A DNA stretch of 64,000 nucleotides, from NCBI GenBank assembly GCA_949316235.1, contig OX438751.1, forward strand, positions 17,980,801-18,044,800, given 5' to 3'. The translations under genes were made by a program, and so were the position numbers. The notes below the pieces were generated by a model. The model was not told where the DNA came from. It made no database searches and was given only the letters and a program-made list of their open reading frames with translations. The stretch comes from Oegoconia quadripuncta. Its lineage: Eukaryota; Arthropoda; Insecta; Lepidoptera; Autostichidae. Shown piece after piece: positions 34,201 to 45,600 of this stretch (position 1 is its first letter; the number at the start of each line of letters is the position of its first letter).

Positions 34201-37200
34201 TGACGGATGATGGAGTTGCATGATTGAATGATCAAGAATAGATTTTATGTGCATTTTTATGATATAATATTGAACATTTTTGTGACTAATTTGTACTTTG
34301 GAGCTTTGGTAATTTTACTGTTATGCCGAATATATGACTCAGATATCAGTGTTCTCAAGATAAGTAGATCTCGAGTTTATTTGCTTGTTAACCTCAAGTA
34401 CCCTCTCGAGTACCCGAAAATCACCTTTAAGTATACAGCATTACCGCACTAACCTCAGGCTCCGGCGGCCGATACAGCAGGGCGTCGAACACGCTGGTGA
34501 ACATAAACATAGCGAAAAGCGTCGCATCCAAGTAGCACGAGTTGTGGTGACCTTGGATGCCACGGTTCTTGCCGGCCAGCTGCCCGAGCGAGTTGAGTGG
34601 AGGGATCACACCAGTCACCACGGGGCAATCGGGCTGCGAAAAGTAAAAATACTATTTAATCACTCATGCCACTACTTAAGAGCGCATCGAGCGGTCAGTG
34701 ATGCTTTCATCTGGATTTTAATTAGCATATTAATTGTGAAAAAGAAAATGCGGAGGAGACTGTAAAAGTGTTACTAATAAAATTAGTTATGCATGAAATA
34801 CTTTTATTGTGGTGAATAAATGCCTTTTATTTATTTATTTATTTATTCCAATTTCCTAAACAGACCACGGTGGCCGCAAATCTCCGTTTAATAGATTGTG
34901 ACCAACGCATTTAATGTATAACTTTGTTAGTATTAATAAAAACTGTAATAATAAAAAATGTAGTACTATATCGTCTTCTTTTCAGAATTTCCTTTTTAAA
35001 ATTAATGTAAAAATTATAAATCTGATGAGGGCGCTACTGGACACTTGGGGTCATCTTAACCAATCGAATTGTAGTGCATCCAGTATATTGGTATCAGTTA
35101 GTAAATTAATAGCTCTGCAATGTTCTAACACGTGTCATGTCAATACAGGGAATGTAATCGTTTGTTTATTAACGCTTTATTGTACAGTAAAATAGGTACA
35201 TACATTTTTAAAAGTTAAACCACTTAAGTACAATGATGGATTTATACCATTGAGGGGTGTCTTCTAGTCAACCACAAGGTAAATTACAGATTCTTTGATC
35301 GTTAAGTGTCACCAGGCAACTATCATGTAAATATAAGAGATTTCAAAAAGGTTTAAATGGTATTGAATCATTATTGGCTTAATTAGTAAAATGACGAATA
35401 ACGCTTTAAAAAATAAGGCCGAGATTTTGTAACTTCACACTACGTTTTATATTGAGCGAGTAGAGTAATTGTTACTGGATGAGTCCGCTTCATCAGGTCG
35501 TCCGTCGTCGAAGAACTGATAGCTGGTGGGGCAGGATCTAGAGCCATGTTACCTGATCAAAGTTGTCCGTGTCATGCAAGTCGGCGCGGTCGGGCGGCGG
35601 AGTGTCGCGAAACCGTGCGTCACGGCGACACAGCGGCAGCGGCACGAACAGGGCGCGACCCGACGCGCATGAGAATAGTCGCGACCCGTTGCGCGACCCG
35701 TCGCCCAACCCGCACACGCTCTGCTCCAACTCCACGCCCGCTGTTGCCGTGTCTGTGCGATAATGTCGTCGTTTTTAGTTCCATAGTAAAACTTTTATAT
35801 CCTTCTTAATTTCATGTCAAAAAAGATGGAGGAACTCTCCTGATACTTATCACCTTAGTGCTATATATGTATGGCAATGGTGTGCCCTCTACACAGGCAG
35901 AAAAACGGTGCCTACCCCAGAAAATTGTAAGCTTTGACTAGTTTACTGCTATACCCAAGGGCACTACAAGATTCAATGATGGGACCTTAATTATTTAACA
36001 TTATAATATAAGATATAATTTTTGAGTACAACACTTAACAAGGAAGGAAAAAAATTCTGTAAAAACGTCTTTTGTATGGTATTTCATAAAGTGGCGAACA
36101 TTTAATGTATCTGAGAATTTATTACCATCAATAATGCCGATCCATCTCACAACGCCATAGTAATGTTGATCAACATCTGTGGCGACTTCCACCAGCGACC
36201 CCACGCCAATATCTTCCTGCAAGTAGAGGGAAGAAGACCTGGATGTAGGCGGCATCGCTGCGCGCGGTGACCCCAATGCTGGAGAGTCATACAACTCCTC
36301 TGGTGCTTCACTTCCGCAAACATCTGCACCACAAAAACATTTCGAAAATAAGTGAATTGAATAAAAAAAATTGGTATATTCAATGTTATTGTTGATTGTA
36401 TACTCTACTTTCTTCTTCATACTCAAGCACACACAATGGTATTTCATCGCGGGATATCTCTTGTAAATACGCGTGCGACATACTTCGTGATACAGAATAG
36501 TATTGCAGTGCCAGCCGGCTGGCCGCGCGCCCGCACCTCCCGCGACTTACACTAAACTATAATTAGAAACTAGGAAAGCTAAATTTGGACAATCTATGAA
36601 CGAGGTTGTGATTTCAATACACTTTATAGTGAGTGCATCAAATCAATAAGATGATGATCATCATGTGACATTTAAATAAAATTTTACGATATTCAGAGCA
36701 GTAAAATGGTAAGTGGTAGTAAATAAGTATAGTACTAATCTATACCTACACTGTTAGTAAACATAATCAATTCAATTCTTTGCTTTTACATTAGAAAAGG
36801 GATTTTATTATAGACAATAGTATGTACGGTGAAGAAGATGCAATTTATAAATTTATATAAGTTTACTAGAGAGACTACCAATATACATAACAAAATAGCA
36901 CATCTCTATACTCATATCTGGTTTAAAGTTCAAGGCAAATTGACAGATCTGATAGTTCAATTCAATTCTTTGACAGTATAGTTAATCTGTGTAATTATGT
37001 ATTTTTCTCTATCAACTTGTGCAATATGTATCAACATACTACATTTGAATTAAAGTTTAAAATTACAAATAAGGGACTACCCATAATTATAAGAACAGTA
37101 TAAATAAGGACAACATTAAATAGGTTTAATGTATTGAGATATATTTGGTGGTGACTTTTAATCATACTATGGTGGTGGTCTGGTGGTGATGATCATGTAT

Positions 37201-38103
37201 GGCAGTAAAAGTGAAATTTGCATTATGACAGTATCTGTTTACACTCATCTTTAACCTCTGCTGGTGTTTAGTCAAAATGTAATATAACACATTACTACTC
37301 TCATCCTAAGTACAGAAGCCATAAAAGCTTTGTCATGTAAAGTAAGGGTATTATTAATTTAGGAAAAATATTCAATAGTTGGGCTATTAGCACAACTTAA
37401 TAAGAACAAGCATGCCTTCTGTCTCCTTACAGTTAATCAATTTCTTGAGTAACCAGGGGGTAACAATGCATAGTGTGAGGGATATCTAAGTGGGTGGGTT
37501 ATAAGCCGTTCTACCATACTGCAGCTCTTCTCTTAGTCACGGTGTACCTCACACCTACTCGTATGCTACTACATCAGCTTATGTAGTCATACAGTAAATT
37601 TGGCAACCCTAGATCAGTCTGACAACTGCCTATGATCCGAAACTGTCTATGAAGTTTTCCTACTCTTAGGGGAATATAATTGTTGCACTATACTATGGAT
37701 GACCATGATAAATGGATGAATTTCATCGGCATTGCGAATTTGTACTATCATACAGGACTTCGCATTTGTTGCTTCACAAGTTCATTTTTATTTTAAATCT
37801 CAAGGATTTCTTACCTACTAAGATGCCAGTTTCAACTTTTTTAGGTTCATGAACCATTTTGCTTCTCCTTAGAGTATCTTCACTGTTAGTAGAAACTGAT
37901 GACGTTGTAGGTTTGTTGCGTCTTCTCTCAGGTGCCAAATGAGCTATGAGGTTCATTGACTTGACACGCTCATTCTGTGAGGAACGCTGCATAGTGTGTC
38001 TGTGGCTGCTGTGCACCGAACTGGGTACCGACCCATACTCAGGGCGCTCGGGCTCACGGGGGGCTGGTGGCCAGCTTCCCCCAATTAAATTGTATAAATC
38101 TAT
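25253..38103 (-). CDS. CYLD: Ubiquitin carboxyl-terminal hydrolase CYLD, ten exons seen, 5' end uncertain
   Basis: Deubiquitinase that removes Lys63- and Met1-linked chains and dampens NF-kB/JNK-type signalling. Minus exons: 38103-37815, 36323-36126, 35740-35553, 34633-34454, 33234-33079, 31905-31717, 30944-30836, 29807-29671, 26908-26725, 25446-25253. All phases agree and give about 607 codons. Exons 1-2 are a Ser/Pro-rich linker. Exons 2-3 form one CAP-Gly domain (YYGVVRWIG, then [15 protein letters not shown]). Exon 4 has the catalytic Cys in [11 protein letters not shown] (Cys codon 34535-34537). Exon 6 starts DPEEFLN. Exon 7 has IIQMPRFGK. Exon 8 is the B-box-like zinc module ([15 protein letters not shown]). 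Exon 9 has the His box [10 protein letters not shown] (His 26801-26803) and FFDSMADR. The end is [19 protein letters not shown]. An in-frame stop precedes the first exon, so either ATG 37990-37992 or an unseen upstream exon supplies the start. Confidence 0.93.
25505..25620 (+). mobile_element. SINE body fragment
   Basis: 'ggtaaatgtttgtaagatgaatacgaacac' and 'gagtcgtggatgtttttat' match the body of the SINE at 11280-11330. The tRNA-like head is missing or too degraded to see. CYLD last intron. Confidence 0.5.
25695..25860 (-). mobile_element. Non-LTR 3' end with GATA/TATC-type tail
   Basis: 'acatagatagataaaaagtttattgcatata' on the plus strand is the complement of an AATAAAC..TTTTTATCTATC tail, typical of minus-oriented non-LTR elements. 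The body upstream on that strand is not recognised. Confidence 0.4.
26950..28700. other. CYLD intron 8 sequence, no gene
   Basis: AT-rich with a GT-rich microsatellite near 27000-27030. A GC-richer block at 27860-28080 is unlike its surroundings and is probably a repeat, but I cannot name it. Confidence 0.35.
28940..29100 (+). mobile_element. RTE-like 3' UTR with AATAAAG tail
   Basis: Contains 'ggttggatggaagagatctctcttagagataagctcacctttgta' and ends in 'tttatttgcaataaagaataaag', a very typical 3' end of lepidopteran RTE-like retrotransposons. Only the tail is present. Confidence 0.55.
29191..29252. repeat. Perfect 24 bp stem hairpin
   Basis: ATAGTTTGTGAGATCTAATT and four more bases (29191-29214) pair fully with 29229-29252; the loop is 14 bases. 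Intronic in CYLD. Probably a foldback MITE tip. Confidence 0.8.
31505..31621. mobile_element. GC-rich foldback MITE
   Basis: Left arm 31505-31543 and right arm 31581-31621 are imperfect inverted repeats with an exact core GCGAATTCAATAATCA / TGATTATTGAATTCGC. The outer parts (GACGGGCGACGCGGC against GCCGCGCCGCCTGTC) pair with some mismatches. CYLD intron 5. Confidence 0.7.
32240..32325. repeat. CA-rich microsatellite
   Basis: Imperfect (AC)n including 'acacacacacgtacgcatac'. It gives spurious cysteine/valine-rich frames on the minus strand. Confidence 0.7.
32825..32928. mobile_element. Foldback with TTCTCTAAACTAAA ends
   Basis: TTCTCTAAACTAAA (32825-32838) is inverted at 32915-32928 (TTTAGTTTAGAGAA). 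The inner AGTAGTGCTGTC and TTCCAGG match the core of the 1959-2100 and 46683-46819 elements, so this looks like a sister family. CYLD intron 5. Confidence 0.65.
33270..33324. repeat. 26 bp stem, 3-base loop hairpin beside a CYLD splice acceptor
   Basis: GGCCGTAAGCCACAGAAATA and six more bases (33270-33295) pair with 33299-33324 at 25 of 26 positions. It lies about 36 bases upstream, on the minus strand, of the acceptor of the exon starting at 33234, in the branch-point region. Confidence 0.75.
33951..33993. repeat. Minimal foldback of the CTCTAAACTAAA family
   Basis: TCTCTAAACTAAA (33951-33963) and TTTAGTTTAGAGA (33981-33993) with only 17 bases between. Shares its ends with 32825-32928. CYLD intron 4. 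Confidence 0.65.
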
Positions 38104-39571
38104 CTACAACAATGCAAAATTTTTTAGTGTCCACTAAATGTATCTGCTTACTGTCATTATTTTATTTGAATATGTTCTGACACATCAGTCTGATGTTATA
38201 AAGAGTGATTGTACCAAGCAAATGGAGTGAATGTGGTGAAACAAAAACGAACCAAATGAAAGAGAAAGAAAACAGTACCTAATCAAAAAATTAATCAGTT
38301 CATTAGAGACATTAATTGCAATGAAACAAACATATCAGTAAACGACCAATCAGAGTGCTTTGCTAGGGCAGAAAAAAAATTAATTACTATTTTGAGGGAA
38401 AGGGTGGGTTTGGACTGTAACAATTAAATACACTCTTCTATCAAACCACCCCAACTGTGTAAAAATTTTTCAAATACTTCTTCGATAATGCAGCTTTCAA
38501 AATATTCTTCATTGTAGGATACCAAAATGTCATGTTAAAGTCTATGTGTTTTTATAAATTACATGGCCTCAAGGTGTTAGGGTTGGGTTAAGTTACAAGA
38601 AACACATAACAACACATCTGTTAAAATGTACATTTTTCAAAATTTTTTTGCACCCCTTTATCAACATTGACCAGATCCTACTATCAAAATTATTACTGGT
38701 TGTATGATGCTATCGGAAATATGAACGCCGCAAGACCAGCTTATACCGGAGAACTGGACAACTGGTTGTTGTGTGGCCACATTACATCACAAACACATAA
38801 ATGAATATGAATATATTTTTTTTAGTTAGTTTAGTTTTAGTTTAAACAAGAACAAGATAATACAAGCATACCCAAATAATCATCTATCCCATTTCCATAA
38901 CCCTTCACTGAGCTATTATGTACTATACACATGGCTGCATTAGCTTGCGCTACCAGTAACCCGGAAATGTTAATAATTAGTAAAAAAATCCTTATAATTT
39001 ATATGAAGTCTCATTAATTTAGTGCTCTCTAATGGTTAGTGATACTCGACGGATATCAATGGTAATAATGATGTCAGAACTATAGGTATAATGTAGGTAT
39101 GTTAGTTTTTAACATAATTTTGTATTAACAAAAACCTGCGTGTTTCTCCTGCTGCTTGTATTATCATTTTCCTGATGGATATCATTGTTCATTGCCTTTG
39201 GAGTATACAAGGACGTTATCTTTGTAGTGTTTATAAACTAGCTTGCAATCTAAAAATGCGACAGTTTACAACAATAAGATTATAATAACATATTTTGTTT
39301 GATTGCTGGGTGTATGCAGGGACATTTTGGAAAAGATTGTTGTATGTAGGTACACCTACAATATAATTTTAACTTTTACTTTAAATTTATTTAAGAGACA
39401 GTACTTACAATAATTGAATGATGAAATTATTTAAAGATATACCTACAATATAACGTTAACACCACTACCTATTTATTCAAAACAAAAATAAAATAAATAT
39501 ATTCTCTTTGTTATATACCTAAAAGTATGAGAAATCTGTATTATACTACTCTTTGGAGAAATCACAAAGTT

Positions 39572-39972
39572 TTTTTTTTTTTTTTTTAGTTTTTTTTTCT
39601 CCTCTAGGAGAAGGCAAAGGGATCTAGCCCATAACAGCCATGTCTTATTTATCTTATTTCTTCAGTTTGTAAGTCAGTCTCAGTCAAAACAAGTAATTTG
39701 TCGTATACTTGGCGTATACAGAGTCTAGTCACGGTCAAGTCATTCTTCAGTAAAGTGGCAGAATGCTTTACAAAAGATTTTGGCGGCTTCTTGTGGGAAC
39801 CCGAAAGCTCCGTTACGCACTTTAATTTACACTTCCCTTCACTTGTACACCATCACTAACGTTTGCTGCACAATATTCTGCCATTAATAAAAGTCAGAAT
39901 GCACAAATTATAAGAATTATAAAGGAAACTGCTACTTCACTCGCCGAGTTCCCCCCAAAAAGCCTTTTATTT
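39572..39972 (-). mobile_element. Poly(A)-tailed retroposon, minus copy
   Basis: Reverse copy of the 16270-16695 element, with its poly(A) visible as a T run at about 39570-39600. Shared blocks include 'ctcctctaggagaaggcaaaggg' and 'cactcgccgag'. The similarity covers about 400 bp. Confidence 0.65.
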
Positions 39973-40277
39973 TTTAATGAAGCTTGGGCTACTAGGCCAT
40001 CAGCTTAATCGCAAAATTCGATAAACTAGTAGAGATGGGTGTCTTTGGTTGGATGTATGGATGACAATAAAACGTCGCGATCAGTCACGATGACAAAATA
40101 ACCGTGATCTGCTATAATGTCACGTGGGTCGTCACAGTGATTTTTCCGAAAAGAGCAATTCAATTCCAAATTGAATGGCCGTTCCAAAGTCTCTGTTTGC
40201 CTTACAATGATGATAGGTCAACATCATAAACATATCCATTTTGAGAAATAAGTAGGTACGAAATGTAATAATATAAA

Positions 40278-40449
40278 AGTATAATACTGCCTGTATGGTA
40301 ATAATAATAATACATACATTCCCACTGTAGTACCTCAATAAATGTTCATAAATGTTATTAAACAATTGAATAATTATTAAATTTCTATTATATTTTTGTT
40401 GTGGACTTGTTTGTATGAAAGTCTGTAGGTATCTTCACTCGCTTATATT
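40278..40449. repeat. Direct repeat, left copy
   Basis: 172 bp nearly identical to 41599-41775; differences are a few substitutions and one small indel region. The pair is 1.15 kb apart and brackets the Harbinger-like derivative. Confidence 0.85.
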
Positions 40450-40530
40450 ATAAAAAATACATATCGTTTGAATCCAAAAAAAAATCAGGTTCCTTTGCCT
40501 CCCATCTCAATGAGTGAGGGATAAAAACCA

Positions 40531-41335
40531 GGGGGGCGATTCTCGCGCAATAGACATTATGTCGTATTCGACATATCTCGAAATAAAATGGCGAATGTCG
40601 AATGAAACAGAATTTTCGTATTCTCAAAATGTCACGTTAGAGAATTGTCTATTCCCAGCGCTCGACTTACAACGAGTGGTAAACGTCAGTCGACATTGGA
40701 TCTCTAATCGTCAAATCGTAGGTATCGTAGTGACATTTCTTTCTGCCAGTTTGGTATTGGAAAAGTGTTTGTGTTTTTGTGTGATTTATCGTCTAAGTGC
40801 CATTTATTTAGCTCTTAAATCGACAAATTCGACAATGTTAGGTGACGAAGTAATAGGAGTTGACAATTTTATATCTTCATTTATTGGTGATGTCGTAGAA
40901 GAAGCTCGAATCTTGGCAGAGTTTCCTCGTAGACAACGCCTATGGCGCCAAGACCCATATGAAATGCGGGATAATGCTTTTAAAAAAAAATTCCGATTGT
41001 CGAAGGACTTGATTATGTCAGATTGACACTTGCTTGAGTTACGTTTTACGCGGATTTGTTTAACAAACTAGTCATTCTGTGGAATCTTTTTCGTTAGATT
41101 TCAATAATAAAGCAATACCTTGTAGTTTATTTATACTCTGAAATGAAGTCGGTTAAGTCTTATATTTCAGAACCTATTATAAGGCTGGATTCGTTGATCT
41201 CGATTACGACTAAACACAATCGATAAAACGGAACGTACCTTAGATCGCCATTTTATTTCGAGATATGTCGAATACGACATAATGCAAAGACTACAATGTA
41301 TATACACATAATGTCTATTGCGCGAGAATCGGCCC
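40531..41335 (+). mobile_element. PIF/Harbinger-like deletion derivative
   Basis: Ends are inverted: left GGGGGGCGATTCTCGCGCAA, right the reverse complement of GGGCCGATTCTCGCGCAATA. A longer shared block follows in each end ('gtcgtattcgacatatctcgaaataaaatggcga'), displaced by about 30 bp in the right one. A plus-strand frame (about 40835-41026) reads DNFISSFIGDVVEEA and RRQRLWRQDPYEMRDNAF then KKFRLSK, like the N-terminus of HARBI1-type nucleases. It stops there, so the transposase domain is missing. Confidence 0.65.
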
Positions 41336-41598
41336 GCTGTCACACTGACACATCTCTAATTCATTATAAAAAAAATATTTGTCTTTTATCTTTTGATTAG
41401 CGAAGTATTATACTATAAGTAACTAGAGAACAAATAATTGAAATGACTGCACTATTGGCCAGCAAGTAATTTTATTTTATACTTTAGACAATAAATTACC
41501 TTTCAATCATTGTGTTTTAAATAAAATAACCTTCATTCAAAGACATTTCTAATGTTAGACGGACGGAACACAGCAGACATTCAAAATTCTCTGACTAC

Positions 41599-41775
41599 AG
41601 TATAATACTGCCTGTATGGTAATAATAATAATACATACATTCCCACTGTAGTACCTCAATAAATGTTCATAAGTGTTATTAAACAATTGAAGAATTATAT
41701 TCTATTATTTCTATTATATTTTTGTTGTGGACTTGTTTGTATGAAAGTCTGTAGGTATCTTCACTCGCTTATATT
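41599..41775. repeat. Direct repeat, right copy
   Basis: 177 bp partner of 40278-40449. Shared blocks include 'aatactgcctgtatggtaataataataatacatacattccc' and 'gtctgtaggtatcttcactcgctt'. Confidence 0.85.
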
Positions 41776-42668
41776 TGGCTCTTATGCAAGGGAGCTGATC
41801 TTATGGAGCATTGGGTCGCAGTGTAGCCTTTGGGGCATTGTAGGTAGTGCATTGAACCCTTTACTACTGAAGCCATAACAAAACTATAAAAAAGAACCAC
41901 CTCCATCCCCCTTTAGGAGCTGTTTTCTGACTATGAAAGAAAAAAACGACGCTTTGGCGCTTTTAAAGCTACTTGTGCATTGGATCGGAATATCTGTAAG
42001 GGGCTGAAAAAAAAGTTAGGAAATTCACACTTGAAGTAAATTGTCTTTCTCAAGGTGCAAGGGTTTTCTATTTGCCAATGAATGGAAAAACAAGTCATCT
42101 AAGTCAAACCTAGACCAACCTCACCCTTCTCTCGTAAATTACTACATTGTTGAAGGCCAATGGATATGATTAACATGCCTAACGCTGGCTGCTAAACCAG
42201 ACTTGTTTTTAGGAGACATGGATCAAACTTATGTAAATTATCAGAAAATATAAATTTCAAACTTTATTCTGTTAAAGTCTTGGAAATTGTATACATTCAT
42301 ACATAACTGAATCTGAAAACCCCTATTGCTTTTTTGACTTTCCACTTTAAGAATAAGAGAATACATCACTCAGTTATATTTTTATAGCATAGTGGCTGTA
42401 TTTAAATATGAATTCTTATTCCTTAAGGAATGGCTTTCCTTTTTAGGATTCTGCCAGCATCAAGTCAATCATGGGAGTGACAACATTGCGGATAACTGAT
42501 TGACAGACATCTAAGTGTGGTTATTCATGTAACACCAATTGATATTTATATATCATAACATTGACATTAGACTGTCGGTTACTAAAATGCACAAAGCTCA
42601 GTGAACTGGCTTCCATTAAACCTTAAACCATCATACTTCCTACTAAAATGTGACCTTTGATTTTTCAG

Positions 42669-45600
42669 GCACTCCATGACATTATGATTCGACAAGGTAG
42701 CATTGATGACATAAACGCTCAACAGTTTCTCAAGATCTCAAATTATGAAGACACAGTAAGACAACTGGATATTTACTATGCAATTGGTTAGCATTATTTA
42801 GTAAAACTTTTAATTTTTCTAACTCATTTAAACTTATTTAACTATACCAGCCAAACACTGCAATTATATGCTCAATGCAGCCAGTGGTTGACTGGTAATA
42901 TAGCAGTAATTTGTTATTTAGCTAAGTTTTACGAGTGGGCTTTAGGAGGTGTTTGTAGGTCACTCTGAGTGGATTATGTAGGGCTGGTAACATCCAAGTA
43001 ATTCTAAAAAGTCTTTTATACACTTTACTTTATAATTAAATTGGCACTGATATAATATAATAAAAAAATATGGAGGTGTTGTTGAATCATGAGAGAGCAT
43101 ATACATATAGAGTTAACCAAACCGAGACGGATCATTGTCATATAAAATAAAAAATATTATTAATTAAATATTATAGGGTTATATGTTATTATTATAACGT
43201 TGTCTGCCTCTGTCTGTCGATTAATATGTGTGTCTACTACCACAGATTTTTAGTACTAAGCTAACTACTACTACTGCTATCATGTAAAGAAAATGAAAAA
43301 TATGTATTCCATGTAAGAAACACAATAAATGATAATTGTTCTTCTATGTATTAATATAAATTTTCTTGTTACAGTAAAAAGACAATTATTGAGGTTCCAA
43401 AGTCCAATAACTGGGTTGTTCCCAGTTTTGTCCTCAGATCTCCATATAGGCAGTGTCAGAGATAGTATATATTGTGCAGCTGCAGTATGGGGCTTATACC
43501 AGGCCTACAGGTAATTTGTGTAGCTATAGTAATCAGCTTTCAGATTGCACAATAAGAATATATAATCATCACCAGCCCGTAAACATCCCACTGCAGGGAT
43601 ATAGGCCTTCCTTCGTATATGTGGGAGTATGGGCCATAGTCCACCACCCTGGCCCAATGTGGGTTACTTTTACTTCACATGCCTTTGAATTATTATTTCT
43701 CAGGCATGCATTTTTCCTCACAATGTTTTCCTTTACCATTTATTAAGAGAGCATTCAGATAAATGCACACAATTAAATTTAAAAACTCACTGGTACATGG
43801 CCTGCCTGGAGCTCCTAAATTGGGAGACCGCATCTTAACCGCTGAGCATCTATTTACCGGATGAGTTTTTTTTACCATAAGGAAGAAAATAGGGCATATT
43901 AGGTAAGTGAAATAGAAGTTATTGGCATAGGTAGTTTAATTTTTTTTTTCATATATAATAATATAATCACTACTACCTATTCTTACCTCCACAACAGTTT
44001 ATAACCGCTGACCTGCACAATAAAAAATATTGCTCCTGGGTCCTGAGTAATATTATAACATAATAGGAAAGTAGCAGTGTCATTGAGTTTTCAAAAATTT
44101 GCGAATTGTGATCATCAAACGACCCATGAAAAAAGACCCAAATTACGCATTGGAAGAAGCTTGTGTCCAGCCACTTTAGTACTTTAGTCCAGTACTTTAG
44201 ACTTTTGATATGAGTTTGTATTTGGTTTGGTAAAGAGTACGCCATTATCTGAATCTAGCTCACAAAGATGTGAACAATATTGTTTGTTTTAAAAAATACC
44301 TTTTTGTCACAACGGCTTTCACTCCTAATAGCCACCACTGGAGGGGGATCGACGCACGGGAATAAAATTAAAGTTTAGTTCTAACGCCCACCAGTGGGGG
44401 CAGATTTGGTGCTATTTATGGTGGATGCCATAATAGAAATAATCCCCTTTTAGATAAGCTGGTTTGTTAAAGTTTGTCAATTAGCCTAATATTTCTATAG
44501 ATGTTTTGTGAAACCATGTTCGACCCTGATTCGATATTCCACTACAAATCGAACCTGCATTTGCAGCTCAACGGTAAAACTACAAAGCCAAGGAGTTGGA
44601 TGAAATAAGGATTGATTGGGTTTTGCAAGAATCAAACGAGTATATTAAAATTGCTTATTTCAGTAGAGCATTGTTTCATTTTTCATTATGCTTACGAACA
44701 ATAGTTCGTTAATATTTAATTCCAATTAAGATGCTAATTTAACAACAGTCTTTAATCTACTTATACATATACATAAATTAGGATATCTTATTGTTCTATT
44801 TTATTTTTATTTACTTATTTACATATACATCTTACATGTATATGTAAATAAGTAAATAAAATAGGATTTGCCTTATTGACTGCTGGTTATTATTAGATAT
44901 CGTCACATACACACCATACATCTGAAAAATAGTACCTTCTAGTTTACTCCTACTACCTACCCTACATCTACCTTCTTCTGTTTTGAAGTTGGTTAAAAAT
45001 CATTGATAATAATGACTTTACATATGTAAGTACTACAAAAGAAGTGGTCGCTTTTACAATTTGTCCAATTGAAATCACTTTGATTACATTGATGAACACA
45101 GATTGTTGTTATTGTGTTCTTAGAAAATTATGTAGGTAGTAATATGTAAGTTGCACTAAGTATTAATTCACTATCATTTTAACTCTATATTTATTGCTCA
45201 TATATGTTTCATCATCATCATCTCAGCCATCTCATCCATTCTACTGCAGGGATATAGGCCGTCCCTCTTAAAATGAGGGAGTACATAATATCATTTCAAT
45301 CATTTACAGTATTCACACCTAGTACTAGGGAACATTGTGGGAGGCCTTTGTCCAGCAGTGGACGTCTTTCGGCTGACATGATGATGATGACGACTAGGGA
45401 ACATGCGCAAAGTTAAGGAAACAAACCATAGAAATTTACATTTCATTATCTGAATTACAGGCGCATAGACGACGACAGAGGCAAATCGTACGAGCTAGGC
45501 CAAAGCACTGTGAAGTGTATGCGTGGAATCCTCGAGTGCTGGGTGAAACAAGCGGCGCGAGTGGAGGCGTTCAAGACGCGGCAGAGCGCTGCGCACGCGC

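Larger units (their letters stand above)
38104..42668. other. Divergent intergenic region between CYLD and PHKB
   Basis: The two genes run away from each other, so promoters and any unseen first exons of both should lie here. I could not identify them. The parts that I can name (a retroposon, a direct repeat pair and a Harbinger-like derivative) are listed separately. The rest is AT-rich and unremarkable. Confidence 0.45.

Noticed and set aside
35546..35809. Arg/Thr-rich plus-strand proteins
   Set aside because: Antisense shadows of CYLD CAP-Gly exon 35553-35740.
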